Shown one piece after another: positions 8,922 to 16,825 of a stretch of 64,000 nucleotides of DNA. The stretch's first letter is position 1; each line of letters opens with the position of its first letter. Source of the DNA: Alkalibaculum sporogenes (GTDB lineage: Bacteria; Bacillota; Clostridia; Eubacteriales; Alkalibacteraceae); contig NZ_WHNX01000014.1 in assembly GCF_009362815.1 (NCBI RefSeq), forward strand, positions 21,547 to 85,546. Direction: 5' to 3'. Made by a program: the position numbers and the translations under genes. Under the pieces are notes generated by a model. The model was not told the DNA's origin. It did not search any database and was given only the letters and a program-made list of their open reading frames with translations.

Positions 8922-8948
8922 TTTATTTTCCTTGAAAGGGGATTAGAT

Positions 8949-10037
8949 ATGCTTAATTATTTAACACAATCGCATCAAAAAATTGTTGTTATAGGTGATA
9001 TATTTGTATCAGCTGATGATATGGAAGCTGCAATTAAAAAGTCGTTAATTAAGTGTGGTATTGTGACTAAAGTATTTTGGGGAGCAACAGATAAAGTTGG
9101 TTATACATCTATGCAGCTCAATATAGAAAGAAATGGTCCAGACGCAGAAAATTATTCAAAAGTGTTAGATGAAATTATTGAAGATATAGATATAATAATA
9201 ACTCATTTTTGTCCTATTCCAAAGAGGTTAATCGATAAGGCCAAAAATTTAAAATTGATTCTTACCTGTAGGGGTGGTTTAGAGCACATCAGTGTAGAAG
9301 CAGCAAGTATGAGAAATATTCCAGTTGTAAATGTGATTAGAAATGCTAAACCTGTTGCTGAATTTGTACTAGGTCTAATTTTATCTCTTACAAGAAATAT
9401 TTCAATATCACATCATCAATTGATGAGTAACAATTGGATGAAAGAGTTTAATAATTCAAATTTTACTACTACATTAGATCAGTTAACTATAGGTATTGTT
9501 GGGCTCGGAAATATAGGAATAGAAGTAGCATTGAGGTTGAAAAGTTTAAATATAAAAATAATCGCATATGATAAATATATTTCGACTGAACGATTAGAAA
9601 ACAACGGTTTGATCAATATTACAATGGTGTCATCAATGGAAGAATTATTTTCGACTGCTGATGTAATTACGCTACATCTACGATTGACTGAGGAAACCGA
9701 AAAAATCATAGATAGTAAATATTTTTTACTAATGAAGCCGACTTCTTATTTTATTAATACTGCAAGAGGAGGTTTAGTAAATGAAAGTGATTTAATTCAT
9801 GTATTGGAAAATCATTATATTGCAGGAGCTGCATTAGATGTTTTTGAAAAAGAACCTATTGATGAAAAGTCAAAATTGATGGATTTAGATAATATTGTAA
9901 TAACGCCTCATATAGCTGGGAGTACAGTTGACGCGATACCTAAAGCACCGTTTATGTTGATGAATAAAGTTGATCAAATAATAACTAAAGATGTAACAGA
10001 TAGGATAGTTAATTTCAATAGAATAAGCTTTAAATAA
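8949..10037 (+). CDS. D-2-hydroxyacid dehydrogenase (NAD-dependent)
   Basis: A 362-residue member of the D-isomer-specific 2-hydroxyacid dehydrogenase family (phosphoglycerate dehydrogenase, glyoxylate reductase). The NAD-binding motif GIVGLGNIGIEVA is in the middle. The substrate arginine is in LTCRGGLEHI. INTARGGLVNESDL and the catalytic-histidine segment ITPHIAGSTVDA close the C-terminal half. It has an N-terminal extension of about 40 residues relative to SerA cores. The strong site GAAAGGGG precedes the ATG. Two bases separate its stop from an ATG of the next gene's frame, so translation is probably coupled. In this cluster it would oxidise or reduce a hydroxyacid intermediate; the substrate is not identifiable. 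Confidence 0.88.
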   Translation: MLNYLTQSHQKIVVIGDIFVSADDMEAAIKKSLIKCGIVTKVFWGATDKVGYTSMQLNIERNGPDAENYSKVLDEIIEDIDIIITHFCPIPKRLIDKAKNLKLILTCRGGLEHISVEAASMRNIPVVNVIRNAKPVAEFVLGLILSLTRNISISHHQLMSNNWMKEFNNSNFTTTLDQLTIGIVGLGNIGIEVALRLKSLNIKIIAYDKYISTERLENNGLINITMVSSMEELFSTADVITLHLRLTEETEKIIDSKYFLLMKPTSYFINTARGGLVNESDLIHVLENHYIAGAALDVFEKEPIDEKSKLMDLDNIVITPHIAGSTVDAIPKAPFMLMNKVDQIITKDVTDRIVNFNRISFK

Positions 10038-10056
10038 TATGGAGGCGAAGACTATA

Positions 10057-10701
10057 ATGATAATGAAAGAAGAGAGAGAAAAAGTTGTAGAATATGGAAA
10101 AAAATTAATTACTAGTGGATTGGCTAAGGGTACCTTCGGAAACATTAGTATTTACAATCGCGATTTGAATTTAATGGCTATTAGCCCAAGTGGTATGGAT
10201 TATTTTGATACTACTGTTGAAGATATAGTTGTGTTAACGCCGGAAGGAAAACACGTGGATGGGCAGAGGAAACCATCAAGTGAATATGATATGCATAGGA
10301 TATTTTACCTAAAAAGACCTGAGATCAATGCTGTTGTACATACACATTCAATATTTGCAACAACTTTATCATGTTTGAATTGGAGTATTGAACCACTACA
10401 TTATCTTACAGGCTATGCAGGATCAAACGTCCCTTGTTCAAAATATGTGCAATTTGGAACATATGAATTGGCTGAGTCTGCTTTTGATACGATGGAGGAA
10501 AGATTTTGTTGTTTATTGGGAAATCATGGATTACTTGCCTGTGGTCCAAATATTGCTTATGCTTTTGATGTAGCAGAACAAATAGAATTTGTTTCTGAGC
10601 TATATTATAGATCTAAAGTGGCTGGTAATCCAGTAATTTTATCTCAAAAACATATGTCTAATATTTTAGATGGTTTTAAGTCATATGGTATTAGAACTTA
10701 A
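10057..10701 (+). CDS. Class II aldolase/adducin-family protein (FucA/AraD-like), first copy
   Basis: A 214-residue class II aldolase-fold protein. KGTFGNISIYN and ISPSGMDY give the phosphate-binding region. VVHTHSIFAT holds two zinc-ligand histidines, and GNHGLLACG holds the third. Family members cleave fuculose-1-phosphate-like ketose phosphates to DHAP, or epimerise or decarboxylate sugar phosphates. The start at 10057 follows GGAGG by 11 bases; the ATG at 10039 would overlap that site. Its closeness to the hydroxyacid dehydrogenase resembles tetronate-type pathways where a class II aldolase homologue acts as a decarboxylase, but this is only one option. Confidence 0.85.
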   Translation: MIMKEEREKVVEYGKKLITSGLAKGTFGNISIYNRDLNLMAISPSGMDYFDTTVEDIVVLTPEGKHVDGQRKPSSEYDMHRIFYLKRPEINAVVHTHSIFATTLSCLNWSIEPLHYLTGYAGSNVPCSKYVQFGTYELAESAFDTMEERFCCLLGNHGLLACGPNIAYAFDVAEQIEFVSELYYRSKVAGNPVILSQKHMSNILDGFKSYGIRT

Positions 10702-10758
10702 TTTTAGATATCAATTAAAATAGTGCAATATACCATAAAATAAAGTGGAGGTATACAC

Positions 10759-11145
10759 GTGGATACTTGTGTTTATTGTGGAAAGAGTATAAAACAAGTT
10801 GATTGTAAAGTAAAGGTTAGTAAGAAAAAATATATAGTATGTAGTGATGTGTGTTGCGAAAATACTTTAAAATATGTGGAAAGAGATAAAAAATATAAAA
10901 AAGTAATGTATCTAGGTATCTTTATACCTGCTGTTCTTATTCTATTTAATTTGCTATTAGAGCAAGGAATGAAACTTGTTTATTTGATGCAGGTGGTAGT
11001 AGGAATAATATTTATTTTATTTCCATATCCCAACGTGAGTTTCCAAACGTTTAGTAGTGTAAGCGTTAGAGGCGTAATACGAATTTGTAGAATTTTAGGA
11101 ATTATTTTCACCATATTAGGTTTGTACTTATTTATAACGGTATAA
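10759..11145 (+). CDS. Small membrane protein with N-terminal cysteine zinc-ribbon-like domain
   Basis: A 128-residue protein beginning at GTG after GGAGG. Residues 1-36 carry a compact cysteine pattern (CVYCGK, then CSDVCCENTL) like treble-clef/TRASH-type metal-binding modules. The remainder is about three hydrophobic segments separated by basic turns. It sits between two class II aldolase genes in the same operon, so a link to the pathway or to metal supply for the zinc enzymes is conceivable. I do not recognise a named family, and the function is unknown. Confidence 0.7.
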   Translation: MDTCVYCGKSIKQVDCKVKVSKKKYIVCSDVCCENTLKYVERDKKYKKVMYLGIFIPAVLILFNLLLEQGMKLVYLMQVVVGIIFILFPYPNVSFQTFSSVSVRGVIRICRILGIIFTILGLYLFITV

Positions 11146-11178
11146 AATACAGCAAATTAAATTTCAGGAGGAATTGAG

Positions 11179-11853
11179 ATGTTTGAAAAAGAAAAATTAG
11201 AAATTATTAAAGCAGGTATAAATTTAGACAAGTACGGTTTGATTGCCTTATCAGGAGGAAATTTAAGTTCTAGGATGCCTTCAGGCGAGATTTTAGTAAC
11301 ACCTTCAGGAATGATATATGATGATATGGTGCCAGACGATATTTTAGTTATGGATTTAGAGGGTAATATTATAGAAGGTATTAGAAAACCATCTTCTGAT
11401 ACAGAAGCAATTCTATACGTATTTGAGAAACGAGAAGATTTAAATGCAGTTATACATACGCATCAACCGTATGCAACTGCTATAGGTCTTGTATGCGACG
11501 AATTTAAAGTAAATCTCACTACATTAGCTAATTCAGCAGCTGGAAATGTCAAAGTATCTCCATATAGTTCTCCTGGTAGTATTGAAATGGGTATTGATAC
11601 GGTTAATTATCTAGGAGATAGCTTAGCTGTAATTCTTGCACATCATGGTGTAATGACTGTAGGTACATCAATGAAACAAGCTTTATATGCTGCTATATAT
11701 ATGGAAGAAGCAGCAAAATGTTATATTTCTGCAAGGTCTATTGGTGATATGAAAGAAATGACAGAAGCGCAGGTAGATCAAGCAATAGAAATCTTTAAAT
11801 ACTATGGTCAGGGGAATGGTACTATACCAAAAGAATTGCTTAAAAAGGTATAG
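11179..11853 (+). CDS. Class II aldolase/adducin-family protein, second copy
   Basis: A 224-residue class II aldolase-fold protein. ALSGGNLSSR and VTPSGMIYDDM form the phosphate loop region. VIHTHQPYAT and AHHGVMTVG supply the zinc-binding histidines. The site AGGAGG lies directly upstream. It is clearly diverged from the other aldolase at 10057, so it is a paralogue with its own step rather than a recent duplicate. It ends the PTS/dehydrogenase cluster and is followed by a hairpin at 11894. The reaction, aldol cleavage versus epimerisation, cannot be told from motifs. Confidence 0.87.
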   Translation: MFEKEKLEIIKAGINLDKYGLIALSGGNLSSRMPSGEILVTPSGMIYDDMVPDDILVMDLEGNIIEGIRKPSSDTEAILYVFEKREDLNAVIHTHQPYATAIGLVCDEFKVNLTTLANSAAGNVKVSPYSSPGSIEMGIDTVNYLGDSLAVILAHHGVMTVGTSMKQALYAAIYMEEAAKCYISARSIGDMKEMTEAQVDQAIEIFKYYGQGNGTIPKELLKKV

Positions 11854-11893
11854 TTAATAAAGTATAAAACTTTCAGATACATACTACACCCCA

Positions 11894-11922
11894 ATAGGGC
11901 GCCTTTTTACATAAGGCGCTAT
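11894..11922 (+). terminator. Hairpin at the end of the aldolase operon
   Basis: ATAGGGCGCCTT (11894-11905) pairs with AAGGCGCTAT (11913-11922) with one bulged base. T-rich sequence follows only loosely. It is probably the operon terminator. Confidence 0.6.
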
Positions 11923-12080
11923 TATCAATTATTAATAGAGTTATAAGGGACATGTCTCTACTTTTAGTAGGTTTAGATACATAATTTCATAGATTTAGAT
12001 AGAAATTGCGAGTTGCTCGGATTTTTACATGCAGAAAAATTTTGATGCTCGCTGGACTCATGGCTGGGGTAGTAAAATTC

Positions 12081-12377
12081 CACGTCGCAAGCTCCTCTGG
12101 ATGACAGAGAGGATTGCTCGTTGGAGTTGGGGATTCCTTTTGGGGTTTAAGATTCTTCGTCGCTTTGCTCCTCTGAATGACAATAGAAAATGCCCAAGCA
12201 ACTGCCTAGTCATCCAGAGCGAAGCGCGGTGCCCCGTTTATCGGGGTGGGATCTAAGACCCTAGGGGTATTCTCTAACAGGTATTAATTATTAGTGTGTA
12301 GTAAAGTATTCGCTGAGAGTAAGACAAAGGCATAAGATTCTTCGTTACGTTGTTCCTCTGAATGACAGGGAAGAGTA
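12081..12377. repeat. Palindromic repeat family A, long copy
   Basis: Interleaved arms CACGTCGCAAGCTCCTCTGG, TTCTTCGTCGCTTTGCTCCT and their complements (TCATCCAGAGCGAAGCGCGG, GGGGTGGGATCTAAGACC). The sequence is far more GC-rich than its surroundings and can fold into long hairpins. It recurs at 28937, 31868, 37041, 40215, 40741 and 52520. A short open frame within it is not a gene. The remainder of the 11854-12602 gap is AT-rich with no gene seen. Confidence 0.8.
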
Positions 12378-12602
12378 AGATTCTCATCCGGTCTATCCGG
12401 TACAATTGTGTTAGTTAGTACAATTGCGTTGAGCATAAAAAAAACTTATTACAATAAATAATAAAAATCTGGACACCTTTTTCATTTACATTTTCCTCCT
12501 TTTATTGTATTATTTAAACAATAACATAATTAGTGAATTTTGCAATTTTTAAAAAAGGAGAAGGCATATTATTTGAAATAAATTATGCCAAGATAACTCA
12601 TT

Positions 12603-13031
12603 ATGAAAACTTTTGTTAAATTAAATTTTTTTGCTTTTTTATATGGATTTTTTCTATTTATTGTAGCTTTTATTATGATAAATGCGTATCGACTAGAGAG
12701 AATAGCTCCTTGGTTAAACGATACCGTAAATTCGATATTGATTTTTATTATATTTATAGTTTCAACCATTCTTTTTTGTTTCATTACAACTAAGTATTTT
12801 AATACAGGAGGATTAAGATATTTTTTAACAATTCTCTGGATACCCTATTATTTAATTTTAAGATTATTGTCCAATTTATTAATACCTATAACCTATCCAG
12901 GAGATAAACCGGTTCCAGTAACAGGTCTCTTTTTACTTGTAATTTATTTAATTTATCCTTTATACATAGGCTTTATTAATCTTTCTTGTACTCAAGATTT
13001 GTATCCAAAAGATGATGATAATAATAAATAA
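12603..13031 (+). CDS. Hypothetical four-helix membrane protein
   Basis: A 142-residue protein with about four transmembrane helices (near residues 8-30, 42-65, 72-95 and 107-127) and a charged Asp/Asn-rich tail. There is no good ribosome binding site next to the ATG. AAAAAAGGAG lies 43 bases upstream, but the possible starts after it hit stop codons, so translation may be weak. It stands alone between a repeat cluster and insertion debris. No family is recognised. Confidence 0.55.
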   Translation: MKTFVKLNFFAFLYGFFLFIVAFIMINAYRLERIAPWLNDTVNSILIFIIFIVSTILFCFITTKYFNTGGLRYFLTILWIPYYLILRLLSNLLIPITYPGDKPVPVTGLFLLVIYLIYPLYIGFINLSCTQDLYPKDDDNNK

Positions 13032-13281
13032 AGATATCGATTAATCACATCTTAATATTTCAATACATACTGATCCAGAAGTTATAACTGTTTTTTACGT
13101 TCTTCTTGGTATTATAAATTCCAACATTAATATCAGAGTATACTTTGAACCTCATTGATAAGAAGCTTTTAAGACAAAAACTACATGAGTTAAGTGAAAA
13201 TAGCTGGTTTTAAGCAGATAGAGGAATACGACGGGACTTTCTGTTTTGATTCGAGAAATTTGTTCACAGTAAGAATCTGAA

Positions 13282-13833
13282 TTGTCATATCGAGAATTAT
13301 TGGAGGGAATTGAAATAGAAATTGAGTTTGAAATAACAGAGGATGATTATATTAAGTTTAATTTATATCATATTGAAAATTCACCATCACAGAAAAAAAC
13401 GTACAATTTCTTAAGGTATGCAATACCTTTATTATTTTCAATACCTATATATGCTATAGGTACAAGTTTGTTTAAACAGCCAAGTAGTTATTGGATTATC
13501 ATCTCCATATTATTTGCATTAATATGGGTTATCACCTACCCAAATCAATATAAAAAATTAGTAAGAAAACAAACTAAAAAGATATTGCAGGAGGGCGACA
13601 CATCTATATTTGGTAAAAAGACTATGTTAATCGATGATAATAATATAAAAGTCTTTAGTGAATTTACATCTAAAACAATATCAAAGAAAAGTATAAAAAC
13701 TATAAAAGTTTATGACGATATGATACTTATTTACCTAAGTGGCTTTACCGCTCAAATAATACCAACAAGATATTTAAATGATGAATCTAATAAATACCTT
13801 ATGAAGGAATTAATTATTATAAATATAATATAA
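13282..13833 (+). CDS. YcxB-like membrane protein, start codon uncertain
   Basis: A 183-codon frame: a short acidic N-terminus (EFEITEDDYIKFNLYHI), two transmembrane helices (about residues 46-64 and 70-86), then a basic cytoplasmic domain. This order matches the YcxB-like family, whose function is unknown. The only canonical starts (TTG at 13282 or 13300) sit badly with GGAGGG at 13302, which would favour a start near ATA/ATT at 13315-13321. The real start may have been damaged by the insertion-sequence motif immediately upstream (13233-13254). It is 16 bases before the next gene. Confidence 0.6.
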   Translation: MSYRELLEGIEIEIEFEITEDDYIKFNLYHIENSPSQKKTYNFLRYAIPLLFSIPIYAIGTSLFKQPSSYWIIISILFALIWVITYPNQYKKLVRKQTKKILQEGDTSIFGKKTMLIDDNNIKVFSEFTSKTISKKSIKTIKVYDDMILIYLSGFTAQIIPTRYLNDESNKYLMKELIIINII

Positions 13834-13849
13834 AGTGGGGATTGAACAT

Positions 13850-14479
13850 ATGACTAAATATGTTGACATTGATAAGGGTTTAGCATTCTTAAATTTTATG
13901 AAATTACGCAAATTTACACAAAATGGTATTGTAAATGATTATAAAAATTTCGATATAGATATAGAAAGATATAAAAACATATTGATTGCATTCCACACTG
14001 CTAATGGATATGTTGATATCTACGGAAAATTTAAAAATTATAACCAAAACATAAAAGTGCCGGACTTCTATGAATACGATCTATGTTGGAACATAGATGG
14101 ATTATATCAGGCTCTAAAAAGTCAACAGGTAAGTCCTTCTAATATTTCTTTGAGGAATATGCACTTGGGAGACAGGGATGTTGACAAGCAATATTCTATG
14201 AATGTAGCATTAAACAATACTGAACCAATAATTGCTGCGTTCATACCAATTCTTAGTGGTGTATATATAATAGATGGCAATCATCGTGCGTATGCGAACC
14301 AACAAAAAAATATAGACCAGATTAGTGGGTATCCACTTCACTATCGGTTTCATGCAGAGTTTTTAACTTCGGAGTATACTAAATTGTGGTTTAAAATTGA
14401 GAGTAATGTTGTACATATTACTAAATATATGGCTGGAGATATTAAGAGTTTTCCTATTGAGGATTTGTTTGTTTTATAG
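13850..14479 (+). CDS. Hypothetical protein with ParB/sulfiredoxin-like DGNHR motif
   Basis: A 209-residue cytoplasmic protein. The clearest feature is VYIIDGNHRAYAN in the C-terminal half, resembling the nucleotide-binding DGxHR motif of ParB-like nuclease/CTPase domains. The preceding strand region (EPIIAAFIPILSG) fits such a fold. The start at 13850 follows AGTGGGG by 11 bases. It probably forms a pair with the YcxB-like gene. It may be a stand-alone ParB-superfamily protein of an accessory module, but no partner nuclease or partition gene is visible. Confidence 0.5.
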   Translation: MTKYVDIDKGLAFLNFMKLRKFTQNGIVNDYKNFDIDIERYKNILIAFHTANGYVDIYGKFKNYNQNIKVPDFYEYDLCWNIDGLYQALKSQQVSPSNISLRNMHLGDRDVDKQYSMNVALNNTEPIIAAFIPILSGVYIIDGNHRAYANQQKNIDQISGYPLHYRFHAEFLTSEYTKLWFKIESNVVHITKYMAGDIKSFPIEDLFVL

Positions 14480-14517
14480 ATGCACTATGGAATGAAATCT
14501 AGGGGATTATTCTTAAA

Positions 14518-14570
14518 CTGCAACTGGGGACAAACTGCAACTGGGGACATATTTCAAACATTAGCAATTT
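14518..14570. repeat. Short direct repeat and REP-like sequence near RayT
   Basis: AACTGCAACTGGGGACA occurs twice in tandem (about 14517-14550), followed by TATTTCAAAC. GGGACATATTTCAA recurs at 16430-16444, and GGAGACATATCTC at 16466-16478. These GGGACA-type units flank the RayT genes and are candidate targets or ends of the REP-associated transposase. Confidence 0.45.
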
Positions 14571-14761
14571 AGATACAGAATATTACAAATATATCTATTA
14601 ATAATCGGGTAACGGACAAAAAAATAAAGCCAAATGTGAATCAAATAGCTTTAATGGAAAAGGGTACTTAAATACAAACATGGTAAGAAAACCATATAAT
14701 AAATGGTTTCAGAACGTTGATAAACTTCAGATAGGAATGGAGTTAAGCTACCCTTATCTTT

Positions 14762-15682
14762 TCAAGTGGTTGTGGCTAGTAAGTTTTTGAATTTCGGCTC
14801 ACTTTGGATGAGTACAAACCCTCTACTAGTTAGATTAGAAACCTCTGAAAGGGTAAGGTTTCCAAGCTCTTTACAGATGTCTGTGTAAGTATAATCACAT
14901 AAGCATCTCATTAGAAAGACGCAGATTGCTTTGAATTCTGAAATACTGTGACTATATTTGTTCTTAATAAAGTTTGGAGTCTGAATATCAAAAGCTTCTG
15001 CAACAATTTCGATTACTTTACCCGGAGTCAAGTCTCTATAATAAATGAATCGTTCGCTACGGTACTCATAAGGTTCATTGTAAATATAAGAATCTATTAT
15101 TTCGAATTGTTTGTCTTTTTGAGTGACATTATTACAGCTAGTAACGAACTGTGCATACTGAACTTGGGCTGTTTCAGGGCTATTACCAAATTGAGATAGA
15201 ATAAAATCTGTATTAAGTATCCCATAGTTATCGCTATAATTTCCAAGATAGATGCCATAAGAAGAAAAGTAATAAGTATGAACGCAGTCTCTAAAGTCAG
15301 GAAGATCATTTGCGTTATTATGAATATAAGCAGAAACAATAAGGTTGTAGTCATCTACGTCAATCACTTTATTTATGAATCTACCTTGAAATACGTGACC
15401 ATGACGCTTATATTTTCTATTATAATACTGAGCGTAGCAAAGATTTAAACCATGCATGAATTTAGAAATGTCACATCCCTGGGGATCAAGTTGGATATGG
15501 ACATGAGTATCCATTAAGCAGTAGGAGAGGATGCTACATTCAAATTTTTTGCAGTATAAAGCCATGAGTTGAAGATATTTCACTTTATCGTCATCAAATC
15601 TAAAAAGTTGTACTTCACTAATACTTCTGCACATAATATGATGGGTCGTTTCTGGATCTCTTCTTCTTGCCACTCTTGACAT
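14762..15682 (-). CDS. REP-associated tyrosine transposase (RayT, IS200-like Y1)
   Basis: A 306-residue Y1-type HUH transposase. HHIMCRSISEVQLF opens the domain, DTHVHIQLDP holds the HUH metal-binding histidines, and YIHNNANDLPD follows the catalytic-tyrosine helix. The C-terminal part (YTYTDICKELGNLT, then SEVSNLTSRG) is a DnaA-like DNA-binding extension common in longer RayT proteins. The start at 15682 has GGTGGTG upstream. It appears intact. REP-like GAACTGTCCC sequences lie just outside its 5' end, and a decayed relative is at 18428-19128. Confidence 0.85.
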   Translation of the reverse strand: MSRVARRRDPETTHHIMCRSISEVQLFRFDDDKVKYLQLMALYCKKFECSILSYCLMDTHVHIQLDPQGCDISKFMHGLNLCYAQYYNRKYKRHGHVFQGRFINKVIDVDDYNLIVSAYIHNNANDLPDFRDCVHTYYFSSYGIYLGNYSDNYGILNTDFILSQFGNSPETAQVQYAQFVTSCNNVTQKDKQFEIIDSYIYNEPYEYRSERFIYYRDLTPGKVIEIVAEAFDIQTPNFIKNKYSHSISEFKAICVFLMRCLCDYTYTDICKELGNLTLSEVSNLTSRGFVLIQSEPKFKNLLATTT

Positions 15683-15796
15683 AGCAATCACCACCGAACT
15701 CGTGTTTGGTTATATTATTGCATAATTTTAAGTAAGAATCAATAAATTATTGTAATTTGTCAGAATATATATAATAATGAGTTAAAGATGTTAAAA

Positions 15797-15838
15797 ATTG
15801 AGAACTGTCCCGATAGTTTTCCCGATAGTTTTCGATAG
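15797..15838. repeat. REP-like sequence with triplicated GATAGTTTT
   Basis: AATTGAGAACTGTCCCGATAG is followed by the unit CGATAGTTTT repeated three times. AATTGAGAACTGTCCC resembles sequences associated with RayT genes in Firmicutes. It abuts the truncated acetyltransferase frame and probably marks the insertion that removed that gene's 5' end. Confidence 0.5.
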
Positions 15839-15901
15839 TTTTTTGGAAAATTCTTCTACAAAGCTGTTTCAGAGTATTTTAGAAATGAAGGTTTTAAAGC
15901 T

Positions 15902-16300
15902 GTGAAACTATTCTGTGAGCCTCAATCATCTGAACGATTTTGGAGTAAAATGGGATTGCATAAATTTCGTGATTGTGGCCAGACAGAACATGAATTAACA
16001 TACTATGGAATTTTAGTAGATACTGCATCAATTACATATATAAGGAATGCTGATGTAATAGAATTATGGGATGCTGAGCCTTATGAAGCAGAGGAAAAAG
16101 AACCTAAATGGATATGGTATATAGAAACAAAAAATGAAGAGTTGATGTATCCAATTATCCAACCATGTAATTGTAATTGGAATCTACGTTGGAGCAGAAA
16201 CGGTCAGGTGATTACAGAAGAGAAAGTTAAGTATTTTACGGATGAAGATTATAAACTATACCACTCCCAATTTTTGTGTATTGATAAATTGGAAGAATAG
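15902..16300 (+). CDS. N-terminally truncated GNAT-like acetyltransferase
   Basis: The frame is open from 15839, just after TAG in the GATAGTTTT repeat. The residues before the GTG at 15902 (FFYKAVSEYFRNEGFKAV) read straight into KLFCEPQSSERFWSKMGL, a typical C-terminal GNAT segment where the helix precedes the FWxKxGF motif. The acetyl-CoA loop and the N-terminal half are missing, replaced by REP-like sequence. About 95 further residues follow without recognisable domains. The fragment is probably non-functional as an enzyme, though the remaining part could still be expressed from the GTG. Confidence 0.5.
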   Translation: MKLFCEPQSSERFWSKMGLHKFRDCGQTEHELTYYGILVDTASITYIRNADVIELWDAEPYEAEEKEPKWIWYIETKNEELMYPIIQPCNCNWNLRWSRNGQVITEEKVKYFTDEDYKLYHSQFLCIDKLEE

Positions 16301-16478
16301 TATAACAAGTTTCTCGTAATAAAGAAAAAGAATGTTTCTTTTTAGGGTTCAGATTACTTTTCATTTTTTAGGAGTTTAGAGACAGAAAACTACAGAATTA
16401 GGATGAATGTGGGGTAAAAGAAACGATTAGGGACATATTTCAACCTTTGGCAATACAAACAAACTGGAGACATATCTC

Positions 16479-16740
16479 GTGCGCCACAAAGGCGAATACC
16501 AAGTAATAAATATTTCTTGAAGATAGCTATGCTATACAAATGATGGTGGAGTGCCCACTGAATTCGCCATACAGGAGGTGAATTCAAACTACCCTAAGTT
16601 GCTGTAGCCAAAAGCTATGGTACTAGCGTTAGGGAAAAGTTAGTATAAAAACTGGCAAGTGAATGCTATGATACGTCCCATAGGGGGTTCAGGAATATGT
16701 AAAGTCAGAGAGCCGTTATTTAGAAAATAGGACAAGAGGT
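16479..16740 (+). mobile_element. Truncated group II intron, 5' end (domain I only)
   Basis: The sequence from 16479 begins GTGCGCC, the 5' consensus of bacterial group II introns. It continues GGCGAATACC, then CTACCCTAAG paired with GCGTTAGGG, and AGTGAATGCTATGATACGTC, in the style of domain I. No reverse transcriptase ORF and no domain V/VI follow before the next gene, so this is a dead 5' fragment. It sits immediately after a GGAGACATATCTC unit related to the RayT-associated repeats, as if the intron had inserted there. A 65-codon minus-strand ORF over it is spurious. Confidence 0.65.
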
Positions 16741-16825
16741 GTTGTTGAAAAGTCTTTAAAATAAATAGTAATACTTTATGAATTATGTAAAGTAGGAAAC
16801 GTACGAAAGAGAAGAGGAGATTGTT

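Noticed and set aside
12029..12256. Open frame of 75 codons on the plus strand
   Set aside because: It lies wholly in a family A palindromic repeat, has no ribosome binding site, and the composition follows the repeat.
16390..16587. Minus-strand ORF of 65 codons
   Set aside because: It is antisense to the group II intron fragment and has no start context.
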